Positions 1-7,326 of a stretch of 64,000 bases of DNA are shown here, piece after piece. Made by a program: the position numbers and the translations under genes. This DNA comes from Candidatus Woesearchaeota archaeon (GTDB taxonomy: Archaea; Nanobdellota; Nanobdellia; Woesearchaeales; 21-14-0-10-32-9): the NCBI GenBank assembly GCA_020854775.1, contig JAHKLZ010000018.1, positions 1 through 64,000 on the forward strand. The letters are read 5' to 3'. The notes under the pieces were generated by a model. That model had not been told where the DNA came from and did not search any database. It saw nothing but the letters and a program-made list of their open reading frames with translations. The stretch's first letter is position 1. Each line of letters begins with the position of its first letter.

Positions 1-323
1 CTATTAAGAGCAACACCACTAGGTGTCTCACTCAAAAAAGCACTCCACTCCTCACTCGTATTACTAGGAATAAAAATCTGATCATTCCTACTATTAACAA
101 CTCTTCTAAAATCATCATACAAACAAATATCAAACGAAGTATTTACATCAATATAAGTACCAAGAACTTTACCATCAGAATCAGAAACTACTTGACTAAC
201 ACCTGTTTTAATATTGATTATTTGTGTGTTAAACGAAGCTGTTTGAGCGTTAACTATTGTTAAAATTGAAAGAAGTATTATTGCTATAAATATTAGTAGT
301 GATTTTATTTTTTTTTTATTCAT
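1..323 (-). CDS. Secreted protein, C-terminus cut off by window edge
   Basis: This reading frame starts at an ATG on the minus strand and runs open off the left edge, giving 107 residues. It begins with a charged MNKKKIK stretch, then a hydrophobic run ending in VNA-Q, which is a plausible signal peptide with cleavage near residue 26. The mature part is polar and has one Cys in the visible portion (FDICLYDDF). I recognise no domain. It lies 11 bases downstream of the S74-domain gene on the same strand and has an AAAGGA ribosome site 6 bases before the ATG, so the two are probably co-transcribed and exported together. Codon use is less skewed than in most of the window. Confidence 0.7.
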   Translation of the reverse strand, partial: MNKKKIKSLLIFIAIILLSILTIVNAQTASFNTQIINIKTGVSQVVSDSDGKVLGTYIDVNTSFDICLYDDFRRVVNSRNDQIFIPSNTSEEWSAFLSETPSGVALN

Positions 324-334
324 AATTAATCCTT

Positions 335-1747
335 TTAAGAGTTTATTAGTTTTGTTAACTCGTTGATTGTTTGTTGTTGTTCTTCTAGTTTTTGGGTTAG
401 TTCGTTGATTTGTTCTTGTTGTTCTTTTATTGCTTGTATTGCTGGAACTACGAGTAATGAGTAATCTACTCCTTTGTATTCTCCTTTTTCGTGTACTAGT
501 TCAGGGTATATTTTTTCTAATTCTTGCGCTATTATTCCTATTTGTTGTTCTTTTGATTCTTTGAAGTTGAATGTGTACGTGTTTAGAGATGTTATTTTGT
601 TTAATGCATTGTTTAGTGGTACAAGGTTTTCTTTTAGTTCTATGTCTGAATCGTGTATGAATGCTGACGCGTATACATTACCTGTTACGATTGCGTTTCC
701 TTTTACATGTAATTTTTCAGTAGGCGCATCTATTCCTATACCTACATCATCGTTAAAATAAGATTTTTTATCTGCTTTTAGCACAAGATTTGGTTGACCT
801 CCTGATACACCTCTAGCCCTATCACCTGTTATGAATGCCATATAAGCAGAATCTCCTCCAGTGGCCATAATATAGTTAGCATCATTTCTACTAAATTCTA
901 AATGATTTTGATCATCTGTAGCTGTTGATATTAATCTAGTCCCCGCTATATCTCCCGATACATCTAAAGCTCTGCTTGGTGATGTTATTCCTATTCCTAG
1001 TCTTGAATTAGTATTGTCCCAGTGTAGATTCGTAGGACTTATAACTGCGTCTTCTCCGTTTCCTACTAAGACTTTGTTTGCTGCGAGGATTGTTTTGCCT
1101 GTTCCTCCGCGAGGTACAGTTACAAGATCTAAATTTATTGTTACTTGTCTTGTTGATCCTGCTACTGTGCTTATTCCTGTTCCTCCTGTGATTGTTGCTG
1201 TTTGCATACTTCCTATTGTTTGTGCTGTTCCACTATCTCCTGCTAATGTCCAACTCGCGTAGTTATCTGCGCTATCTGGGAGTCCGTCTAATTTTGATTT
1301 ATCAGCTGCACTCATCACTCCTGCAAGAGTATCTGTTGCTATGTTTAGCGTTGCGGGCGTTCCTGTGCTTGATGTTATTAGAACTGTTGTTGCGGTTCTT
1401 GTTCCTTGCGCTATGTTTGTTGGTGAAACATCTAATTTGTTTGTGTCTGAATTCCACGTTAAAAAAAGTCCCGCTATTTGACTTCCTCTTTGTGCAAATG
1501 CCGTGTTCCAGTTTCCTGAGTTTCCTCCTAGTGCTATTATTGTATCTGATACATCTAGTCCTCCGCTAATCGCTACTCTTCCACCCGAACCTAGATCCAT
1601 ATTAGTTATTGTGTCTGTATATAGAATTGTGTGGTATCCTGCTATTCTAGCGTTGTTTGATTGCGCTAGTGTTAGTGTTGAGCTTATTAGTATAAGCAGT
1701 GTTATTATTGTGATTGTTAAGATTCTTGATTTTTTTAAGTTAGCCAT
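335..1747 (-). CDS. Secreted tail-fibre-like protein with C-terminal S74 intramolecular chaperone domain
   Basis: 470 residues. Residues 1-29 are a signal peptide (basic start, hydrophobic core, ending TLA-QS). The middle is Gly/Thr/Asn-rich with motifs usual in trimeric beta fibres, such as VPRGGTGKT and LGIGITSPSRALDVSG. The last 100 or so residues match the peptidase S74 / endosialidase chaperone domain: SDIELKENLVPLNNALNKI, then IGIIAQELEKIYPELV, then VDYSLLVVPAIQAIKEQQ and a C-terminal coiled coil. In this family the chaperone directs fibre trimerisation and cuts itself off just before the Ser of the SD motif. Such domains are best known from phage tail spikes; a signal peptide on one points to a cell-surface fibre. 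The substrate or ligand cannot be told. It is followed by another secreted protein gene. Confidence 0.85.
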   Translation of the reverse strand: MANLKKSRILTITIITLLILISSTLTLAQSNNARIAGYHTILYTDTITNMDLGSGGRVAISGGLDVSDTIIALGGNSGNWNTAFAQRGSQIAGLFLTWNSDTNKLDVSPTNIAQGTRTATTVLITSSTGTPATLNIATDTLAGVMSAADKSKLDGLPDSADNYASWTLAGDSGTAQTIGSMQTATITGGTGISTVAGSTRQVTINLDLVTVPRGGTGKTILAANKVLVGNGEDAVISPTNLHWDNTNSRLGIGITSPSRALDVSGDIAGTRLISTATDDQNHLEFSRNDANYIMATGGDSAYMAFITGDRARGVSGGQPNLVLKADKKSYFNDDVGIGIDAPTEKLHVKGNAIVTGNVYASAFIHDSDIELKENLVPLNNALNKITSLNTYTFNFKESKEQQIGIIAQELEKIYPELVHEKGEYKGVDYSLLVVPAIQAIKEQQEQINELTQKLEEQQQTINELTKLINS

Positions 1748-1844
1748 GTTGTTTGTTCTTTTCTTTTTTGTTTATATACTTTTCTATTATTTGTCGTCTT
1801 TACCACTTCTTAGTTAATTCTTTTTGTTTTGTTTTTTTTATGGA

Positions 1845-1862
1845 AAGTTATTTAAATAACTT
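1845..1862. promoter_or_regulatory. Perfect 18-base palindrome containing a TATA-like element
   Basis: AAGTTATTTAAATAACTT is perfectly self-complementary and holds TTTAAATA in its centre. It lies between divergent genes starting at 1747 (minus) and 1911 (plus). Either strand offers a TATA box, so it could serve one or both genes; the distance to the + ATG is 49 bases and that gene has an AGGTGAG ribosome site, so its leader would be about 20 bases. Role inferred from position only. Confidence 0.45.
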
Positions 1863-1910
1863 AATTAATTGTTTTGTTATTATTTTTTTTTTAATTGTAG
1901 GTGAGTTGTT

Positions 1911-2360
1911 ATGAATAATAGGTTTAAGAAGAGGTTTAAGAGGGATTTCTTGATGTTTTATCTTGGTATTTCTTTGTATATTATTTTTTTAGTTCTTTGG
2001 TTTGTTACTTTGCCTAAGCCCGAGAAATCTTTTGATGCTATGACTGTTGGTGAGAAATTGGATAGTGTTAGGGCTAGTGAGTCTAAGATGCTTGATGATT
2101 CTAATTATTTGAGAGCTGTTAACAGTAATAACAATGTTTACTGTGATAAAATCGTTGATGTTAAGCTTAGAGAAAAGTGTTTTAAGGAAGTTACTTCTTC
2201 TGAGGTTTTAGTTGTTGATGATAGGTCTGAGCAAGATATTCTTGATGATTCTAATTATTTAAGAGCTGTTAACAGTAATAATGTTGTTTATTGTGATAGA
2301 ATATTTGATGTTGATTTGAGATATGAATGTTTGGTTGAGGTTCAGTCTTTAAGTAATTGA
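1911..2360 (+). CDS. Membrane-anchored protein with two tandem cysteine modules
   Basis: 149 residues, not recognised as a named family. A basic N-terminus (NNRFKKRFKRD) precedes one transmembrane helix at about 13-35, so the rest probably faces outward. The remainder contains two near-identical modules: LDDSNYLRAVNSNN, then VYC-D, then D-V-LR-C, at about residues 61-96 and 111-146. Each module has two Cys in the pattern YCD(K/R)I-DV-LR--C, able to form one disulfide. A clear ribosome site AGGTGAG precedes the ATG. The next gene begins 3 bases after its stop, so they are likely an operon. Function unknown. Confidence 0.7.
   Translation: MNNRFKKRFKRDFLMFYLGISLYIIFLVLWFVTLPKPEKSFDAMTVGEKLDSVRASESKMLDDSNYLRAVNSNNNVYCDKIVDVKLREKCFKEVTSSEVLVVDDRSEQDILDDSNYLRAVNSNNVVYCDRIFDVDLRYECLVEVQSLSN
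2091..2325 (+). repeat. Tandem duplication inside the 1911 gene
   Basis: A 40-base stretch beginning CTTGATGATTCTAATTATTT at 2091 recurs at 2241 with one difference, and similarity continues for about another 45 bases. The period is 150 bases (50 codons), in frame. This shows a fairly recent in-frame duplication of the cysteine module. Confidence 0.85.
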
Positions 2361-2363
2361 TCG

Positions 2364-2624
2364 GTGTTTTTGAGAATGGTTGCAGGAATTATTTTATTGA
2401 ATGCTTTTTTTGGGATTTTGTCTGTTGCTTGTTTAGTTTTTTCTTTGTATAAATTGGTGTTTATTATTTCTCAGTATAAGAAGTATGAAGTTGTTATGGC
2501 CAAGGTTCTTGAGTTGTCTAAGGATAATAATTCTAAGAGTTTTGTTAAAGCTAATCTTATTAGTGAGGATTATGCTGAGTACGTTGTTGATGATATTCTT
2601 GATGAGTATTATTCTAGTGAATAA
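2364..2624 (+). CDS. Small membrane protein of unknown function
   Basis: 86 residues from a GTG start; an ATG at 2376 is an alternative (82 residues). The N-terminal 35 residues are one or two hydrophobic segments (IILLNAFFGILSVACLVF and nearby). The C-terminal half is polar and acidic, ending DDILDEYYSSE, and looks helical. It begins 3 bases after the stop of the cysteine-module gene, so it is likely translated from the same message. No family recognised. Confidence 0.5.
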   Translation: MFLRMVAGIILLNAFFGILSVACLVFSLYKLVFIISQYKKYEVVMAKVLELSKDNNSKSFVKANLISEDYAEYVVDDILDEYYSSE

Positions 2625-2659
2625 TAATATTTTTTTTGGAGAATTAATATTTTTTTGAT

Positions 2660-3286
2660 TTATATGTTTCCTTTAGTTAATAAGAACATTGCGAATGCGC
2701 CTACTAATAATATTACTATCATTCCTAGTACTTTTGGGTGGAATAGTGTGGCCGTTACGTCTTCTCCGAAACTTGATGGATCAGAACTTCTTGTTGTTGT
2801 CGTAGTTGTTGTGTAGTCATCTCCGTAGTATATTTGTCCTGGTTCTCCTGTGCTTGGCGTAGTTGTTTCTGTGAGCGTGGTTGGTCCTGTTGTTGCTTCT
2901 CTTGTTGTTTGTCCGAATGCTGCGCCTAATCCGAATAACATTAGTACCACAGTTATTATTATAACCCATGTTCTTAGTTCTGATGTTGTTCCAGCTACTA
3001 AATCTTTTTGTTTTAGTCCGAACATCATTAGTACGAATAATATAAAGAATCCTATGAATATTATTGTGAAGAACCATGGCGTTATGTATGCTATTAGTGT
3101 TATGAATCCTTCGCTTGTCATACTTATTATTGCGAATCCGAATGCTATTAGTGCGTAGAGTCCTTGGTTTTTGTCTCCAAATGGTTTGGTCCAGGAGAGG
3201 AAGCCGTACATGATTACAAATACTAATATTATCATGAATAACGAGCTCACTGCTCCTAGTAAACCTATATCTAGAAACGTTACCAT
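2660..3286 (-). CDS. Polytopic membrane protein with Thr-rich loop, member of a three-gene paralogous set
   Basis: 208 residues. Three to four hydrophobic helices fill residues 5-130. A Thr/Ser/Pro-rich linker follows at about 130-175, with a run of Thr after GDDYT and a GEPGQIYY segment, and a final helix (VLGMIVILLVGAFAMFLL) ends the protein. The start resembles the two genes upstream: a hydrophobic first helix, then a T-K-(P/I)-(F/L)-G turn and a second helix. The Thr-rich loop could be exposed and glycosylated (inference). It starts 8 bases after the preceding stop, so it is the last gene of a three-gene unit. Confidence 0.7.
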   Translation of the reverse strand: MVTFLDIGLLGAVSSLFMIILVFVIMYGFLSWTKPFGDKNQGLYALIAFGFAIISMTSEGFITLIAYITPWFFTIIFIGFFILFVLMMFGLKQKDLVAGTTSELRTWVIIITVVLMLFGLGAAFGQTTREATTGPTTLTETTTPSTGEPGQIYYGDDYTTTTTTTRSSDPSSFGEDVTATLFHPKVLGMIVILLVGAFAMFLLTKGNI

Positions 3287-3294
3287 TTTAGGTT

Positions 3295-3906
3295 TTAGTT
3301 TCCTCCGAACATTTTGTTGAATTCTTTTGCGAATCCTTTTAGTCCTGAGTTGTCATCTTTTGGTTTATCTTCTTTTGTTATGAAGTTTATTATTAATGCG
3401 AAGACTAGTAATGTTACTATTAGTGCTTGGAATTGTGGATCATACAAGAAATATAGCCATCTTGGTATGTATCCTCTTCCTATCCATCCTGCTGCTATTG
3501 CGAATATTAATCCTACTGCTAGTATTGATAATGCTACGAATCCTCCGCCTAGGTAGCTTTTACTTGTGTTTAGTGGGTTTCCAAAAACGCCTGTTACTAA
3601 TAATACCATCACTACTCCTACTACTAGTAGTGCTACGTTTGGTATTGCTCTGTTTATTACATCTACTACGTCTAATCCGTAGATGTATCTTCCTGTTATG
3701 TGTGGTATTACTACTCCTAGTGCCATTACTAGTGATAGTATTACGTTAAAGTTTTTTCTTGGTTTATCATGTTCATCTGTTCCTAGTATTTTGGTTTTTT
3801 GTAATACCGCGAATACTAATGTAAATATTAGTATAAATGGTAGTAGTACATCTAGAAGTCCTATTGCTTCTAAGTTTTGTATCATACCTCTGAAGTCTAA
3901 ATACAT
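3295..3906 (-). CDS. Polytopic membrane protein, paralogue of the 3993 gene
   Basis: 203 residues with about five transmembrane segments and a charged C-terminal tail (residues 175-203, rich in Lys and Asp). The N-terminus has LLPFILIFTLVFAVL, then KTKILGT, closely matching LPFLLVFTMVFAFL then KTKIYGT in the next gene. I know of such small proteins as uncharacterised conserved membrane proteins in DPANN archaea; no function is established. A GGTGAT ribosome site precedes the ATG. Confidence 0.7.
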   Translation of the reverse strand: MYLDFRGMIQNLEAIGLLDVLLPFILIFTLVFAVLQKTKILGTDEHDKPRKNFNVILSLVMALGVVIPHITGRYIYGLDVVDVINRAIPNVALLVVGVVMVLLVTGVFGNPLNTSKSYLGGGFVALSILAVGLIFAIAAGWIGRGYIPRWLYFLYDPQFQALIVTLLVFALIINFITKEDKPKDDNSGLKGFAKEFNKMFGGN

Positions 3907-3992
3907 TCGTGATCACCTTTTTTGTTTTTTTGTTATTTTTTAGTGTTATTTTTTTATTTGTTTTTTTTGTTCTTTTTATTTGTTTGTTTTTT

Positions 3993-4568
3993 TTAGTCTT
4001 TCTTTTTTTCTTGTTTAGGATTTGGATCTTTCGTTATGTACCATATAAATCCTATGAATATCGCCATCATTAGTACAGTTGCTAATATTTCTCCGCTCCA
4101 ATTACTTTGTAAATACGCGTATATTTTGTCTAACCATCCTAGTGAGTTTAGGAATATTAATGCTATTCCTATGAATACTATTACTTCGAATATTATTGTC
4201 CATGTTTTGTTTAGGAAGAAACCGTCTTTTTCTTGTTTTTGGAATGCCCCTATTGTGAGTGTGAATGAGAATACTAGCACTATTAGTAGTACTACTTTTG
4301 ATGTTACTTCACTTATTAGTGATACAAGTTGTGCTGATGCTACTACGAAGAATGCGATTACGAATGCTGTCATGCTGTTTAGGTTTTTTCTGGTTACTTG
4401 GTGTATTTTTCCGTCGTTTTCTGATCTGTATTCTTCTGTTCCATATATTTTTGTTTTTTCTAGGAATGCGAATACCATTGTGAATACGAGCAGGAATGGT
4501 AGTATTATTTCGAATACGCCTAGTTCAACTAAGAAATTCATCGCGTTACCTAGTACTGTGTTAGCCAT
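3993..4568 (-). CDS. Polytopic membrane protein, first of three paralogues
   Basis: 191 residues, four to five transmembrane segments, and a charged tail ending in Lys-rich residues. Its first helix and following KTKIYGTEEY turn align with the KTKILGTDEH turn of the 3295 gene, then both have a polar loop and a second helix. The gene precedes the other two paralogues on the same strand. Head-to-tail paralogues that differ in their soluble parts suggest subunits of one membrane complex (inference). Confidence 0.7.
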   Translation of the reverse strand: MANTVLGNAMNFLVELGVFEIILPFLLVFTMVFAFLEKTKIYGTEEYRSENDGKIHQVTRKNLNSMTAFVIAFFVVASAQLVSLISEVTSKVVLLIVLVFSFTLTIGAFQKQEKDGFFLNKTWTIIFEVIVFIGIALIFLNSLGWLDKIYAYLQSNWSGEILATVLMMAIFIGFIWYITKDPNPKQEKKKD

Positions 4569-4682
4569 AGTTGATAACTGGCGTTTAAGAGTTTATAAAA
4601 CTTTTGTTTTTTTCTTAGTCTTATTTTTATTTTTTTGTTGGTTTGGAAATTTTTAAATAATACTGTTGTTTCTTTGTTTTTT

Positions 4683-5351
4683 ATGAAGAGCAGAATTCGT
4701 AATGTGTTTTTTATTTTGATTATTGTTAATATTAGTGTGTTTTTGTTGCAATTTTTGTTAGGTGATTCTTTTACTAGGGCTTTGATGCTTGTTCCTGAAG
4801 ATATTCTTAGTAGGCCTTGGACTTTGTTGACTTCTATGTTTCTTCATGGTAGTCCTGCTCATTTATTGTTTAATATGTATGCTTTGTTTATTTTTGGTGG
4901 TTTGATTGAGCAAAGAATTGGTACGTCTAGGTTTTTAGGTGTTTATTTGTTTGCTGGTTTGTTCGCAGGTGTTTTGTATTCTGTTTTTTCTTCTGTTCCT
5001 GCTCTTGGTGCTAGTGGTGCTATTATGGCTGTTCTTGGTTTGGCTATTATGTTGTTGCCTGATCTTCAGGTTTTGTTTTTCTTTGTTATTCCTATGTCTC
5101 TTAGGACTGCTGGTATTATTTTTGCTGCTATTGATATTTTTGGTTTGTTTAATCCTGGTTCTGGTATTGCTCATCTTGCACATCTTGGTGGTTTATTTGT
5201 TGGTTTGGTTTATGGTTTTTATTTGGTTTCTAAGAAAAAGAAGCTTGTTGCTAAATTTGTTAGGCCTCCTAAGAAAGTTTTTGGTAAGAAAGACACTATT
5301 GAGTTAAGTGATGAAGATATTGAAGAATATATTAAGAATGGTCGTCTTTGA
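4683..5351 (+). CDS. Rhomboid family intramembrane serine protease
   Basis: 222 residues from the ATG at 4683, chosen because a TATA-like TTTTAAATA at 4651-4659 places transcription start close to it. An upstream in-frame start would put 16 residues over the promoter. Six transmembrane helices are visible. The rhomboid motifs are complete: HGSPAHLLFNM before helix 2, the catalytic Ser in GASGA, and the catalytic His in the last helix (AHLAHLGG). The C-terminal 45 residues are cytosolic, basic then acidic. Rhomboids cut transmembrane substrates within the bilayer; the substrate here is unknown. Confidence 0.92.
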   Translation: MKSRIRNVFFILIIVNISVFLLQFLLGDSFTRALMLVPEDILSRPWTLLTSMFLHGSPAHLLFNMYALFIFGGLIEQRIGTSRFLGVYLFAGLFAGVLYSVFSSVPALGASGAIMAVLGLAIMLLPDLQVLFFFVIPMSLRTAGIIFAAIDIFGLFNPGSGIAHLAHLGGLFVGLVYGFYLVSKKKKLVAKFVRPPKKVFGKKDTIELSDEDIEEYIKNGRL

Positions 5352-5356
5352 TTATT

Positions 5357-5854
5357 TTATTGTTTGTTTCCTTTCATCATGCCCGCCATGTCTAGTAGTG
5401 ATGCTTTGTTGTTTCTTATTATTTGGCCTGTTTCTGCGTTGATTCTTATGTTTATTATGTTCATGCTTTTGCATATGAATGTCATGTTCCATACTGGTTC
5501 CATGATGTGTTGTAGTATTATTATTTTTTTGTTTACTAGTTCCGCAGAGTGTTCTTTTTTTAGTATTTCGTTTGTTTTTTGTGTTGCTTCTTCGTAGTTA
5601 ATTTTTATTTTTTTTATTTCTAATTGTTGTATTGTTTTTCCTTCTTTGAATATGTCTTCTTCTTTTTGTTTTGTTATCGGATTAGTTTTGAATATTGTTA
5701 TTTTGTCTGTTCTTGGATTGTAGTATCCTATTTCTAGTTCTTGTTCGTTTTCTGGTACTAATATGTGTACTAAGTAGTATTCTTTGTTGTTTCGCATGAA
5801 TTTTTTGTATTCTATGTTTTGCGTGAGTTTTTCGTATTCTTTTATTACATTCAT
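5357..5854 (-). CDS. PepSY-like domain protein, cytosolic
   Basis: 165 residues with no signal peptide. Residues 1-75 have two beta-rich segments (YYLVHILVPENEQ and similar). Residues 85-155 look like a PepSY fold: a helix INYEEATQKTNEILKKE, then strands PVWNMTFIC and NIRINAETGQII. PepSY domains are small alpha/beta modules often linked with protease inhibition or metal and peptide binding. The C-terminus MAGMMKGNKQ is Met-rich. It is convergent with the rhomboid gene, ending 6 bases away. The family call is by pattern only. Confidence 0.5.
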   Translation of the reverse strand: MNVIKEYEKLTQNIEYKKFMRNNKEYYLVHILVPENEQELEIGYYNPRTDKITIFKTNPITKQKEEDIFKEGKTIQQLEIKKIKINYEEATQKTNEILKKEHSAELVNKKIIILQHIMEPVWNMTFICKSMNIINIRINAETGQIIRNNKASLLDMAGMMKGNKQ

Positions 5855-5975
5855 TATTTTTTAGAATGCGTTATTATTTATAAGTTTTTTTGAGGCGTAA
5901 AAATTTTTGTTAGTATTTAGAAAAAAGTATTTAATAATTTTAATTATGTTTTTAAATACTGTTTTTAATATTTCA

Positions 5976-5997
5976 AATAAATGCGAAGGATGGGATT
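5976..5997 (-). repeat. Partial copy of the tRNA-Gly 3' end and downstream flank
   Basis: This 22-base stretch matches 6074-6095, which covers the last 15 transcribed bases of tRNA-Gly and 6-7 bases beyond it, with one mismatch. The copies are in the same orientation, 98 bases apart. After it the sequence departs from the tRNA. It looks like an old attachment-site duplication or tRNA remnant. It belongs to a GC-richer patch reaching about 6030. Confidence 0.65.
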
Positions 5998-6079
5998 CCT
6001 CGAACGTAGCTGAGAGGTGCCAAAAATATTTCTTGATTTTTGAGCATGTTCAAATTCCGTTTGTTGCATTTAGAATAAA

Positions 6080-6151
6080 TGCGAAGGACGGGATTTGAAC
6101 CCGTGTCCCAGCCTTGGCAAGGCCGAATACTAACCACTATACTACCTTCGC
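6080..6151 (-). tRNA. tRNA-Gly (anticodon GCC)
   Basis: Read on the minus strand it folds fully. The acceptor GCGAAGG pairs with CCTTCGC, the D arm is GTAT/GTAT, the anticodon stem CGGCC pairs with GGCTG around loop TTGCCAA, and the T arm is ACGGG-TTCAAAT-CCCGT. Position 73 is A and no CCA is encoded. A TATA-like TTTAAAAT lies at 6179-6186 on the minus strand, about 30 bases upstream. Confidence 0.95.
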
Positions 6152-6210
6152 GTTTTTATTCTTGGGATGTGGTTTTTTATTTTAAAGGTTTCGATTGGTT
6201 TTAGAATTGT

Positions 6211-6612
6211 TTATTTTTTTAGTTCTTTTGTTATTCTTGAGAGTTCCGCGACGTTTTCTGCGAATAATGGTAGGACTTTTGAGAATACTTTTTCCATTGC
6301 TTTTACTTCTGCTCCTACGTTAGTCATGTTTCTATCGTAGTCTTCTACTTTTGATATTATTACTGTGTGTACTTTGTCAAATTCTCTTCTTAGGTCTTCG
6401 AATTTTTGTTCAAGCGTGGTTACTCTCGTTGTCATTGTGTTTTTCCATTCTGCTAGTTTTGTTAGGTCTTTTAGTAGGTCTTCCCATTTTTCTTCTATTA
6501 TTGCTTCTATTAATTCTTCGTTTCCCGTCGTATTTGTTAATTGTTGAGGTTGTTGAGGAGCGTAATTTTTTTCTTGTAGTTTTTGGAATGGATTTTCATC
6601 GAATTGATTCAT
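6211..6612 (-). CDS. Coiled-coil protein of unknown function
   Basis: 133 residues from the ATG at 6612, preceded by GGTGTGCCCA; an in-frame start 3 codons earlier is less likely. Residues 1-35 are Pro/Gln-rich and disordered. Residues 45-133 are almost entirely helical with heptad spacing (WKNTMTTRVTTLEQKFEDLRREF and following), ending in AELSRITKELKK. No enzyme motif is seen. Its start overlaps the stop of the 62-residue gene, so translation is probably coupled. The general plan resembles cytosolic coiled-coil accessory proteins of archaella and pili, but I cannot confirm that. Confidence 0.65.
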   Translation of the reverse strand: MNQFDENPFQKLQEKNYAPQQPQQLTNTTGNEELIEAIIEEKWEDLLKDLTKLAEWKNTMTTRVTTLEQKFEDLRREFDKVHTVIISKVEDYDRNMTNVGAEVKAMEKVFSKVLPLFAENVAELSRITKELKK

Positions 6613-6784
6613 TGGGCACACCTTGTTTTTTTGTTATTTGGTCGAACGCGTCGAATATTGCGTTGAAGCAACAGCCTTGTTGTTTTAGTTGTTGTATTAT
6701 TTTTTTGTTTTTTAGTCCTTGTTCTTTTTTTGTTTTTATTATGTTTGTTAAATTTTTTATTGAACAAAAATTATTGTTTTCCAT
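6596..6784 (-). CDS. Small helical protein (62 residues)
   Basis: Predicted mostly helical. The centre (KIIQQLKQQGCCFNAIFDAF) resembles short helical repeats of the form 'L-K-x-QG-x-x-x-x-I-x-x-AF' seen in small archaeal proteins; there are two adjacent Cys. An AGAGGAAG ribosome site lies just before the ATG. It overlaps the start of the next coiled-coil gene by 17 bases. Function unknown. Confidence 0.6.
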   Translation of the reverse strand: MENNNFCSIKNLTNIIKTKKEQGLKNKKIIQQLKQQGCCFNAIFDAFDQITKKQGVPNESIR

Positions 6785-6868
6785 GTCTTCTTCCTCTTGT
6801 TATTTCTGTGTTTTTGTCCTTTTTTTGTACGCTTTTATTTTTTGGGTTTTGTTTTTATAAAAAGTTTT

Positions 6869-7306
6869 CTAATAATTTTTTTGTTTTAGTAGTTGTTCTA
6901 TTTCTTTTCTTGTTACGAATTGCATGGGTTCCCATAAGTCTAGGTATGTGTTTAGTACTTTTAGGTCTTTTTGTTTTGCTGTGTCTTTTAATTCTCCTTT
7001 CATTACGTGTAAGTCATCTGTTAATTCTTGTATTTTTATTTTTGCTTCTAGTAATTCTTGGTTTAAGTGTTTTTTTTCTTTGAAGTATTCTTTTTGTAGT
7101 TCCATGAAGTTTTGGTCTGTTAGTTGTGATTTTTTTCTTAAATTTAAGTATCTATCTTCTAGTATTCTTATGCTTGATGCTACTTCAGATATTGTTTTTG
7201 TTACTTCGTCACTGTCTGGTTTTGCCCATGCTGCTTTTGTTTGTGGAAAATTGTTTTGGAAATTAGCTTGTTCTGGTATTATTGGCTTTTCGTTATTTGG
7301 TTCCAC
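6869..7306 (-). CDS. Coiled-coil protein of unknown function
   Basis: 145 residues. Residues 1-35 are Pro/Asn-rich and disordered, residues 35-110 form a long charged coiled coil (SIRILEDRYLNLRKK, then FMELQKEYFKEKKHL), and the end is a conserved-looking module WEPMQFVTRKEIEQLLKQ. It is first of three small helical proteins on the minus strand and begins 20 bases after the PEP synthase stop. No known domain recognised; a scaffold role is inference. Confidence 0.6.
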   Translation of the reverse strand: MEPNNEKPIIPEQANFQNNFPQTKAAWAKPDSDEVTKTISEVASSIRILEDRYLNLRKKSQLTDQNFMELQKEYFKEKKHLNQELLEAKIKIQELTDDLHVMKGELKDTAKQKDLKVLNTYLDLWEPMQFVTRKEIEQLLKQKNY

Positions 7307-7326
7307 TTAATTTCCACCTTTGTTTT

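Noticed and set aside
5907-6098. 63-codon frame before tRNA-Gly
   Set aside because: It runs through the tRNA remnant into the tRNA gene, has no ribosome site and an unlikely composition.
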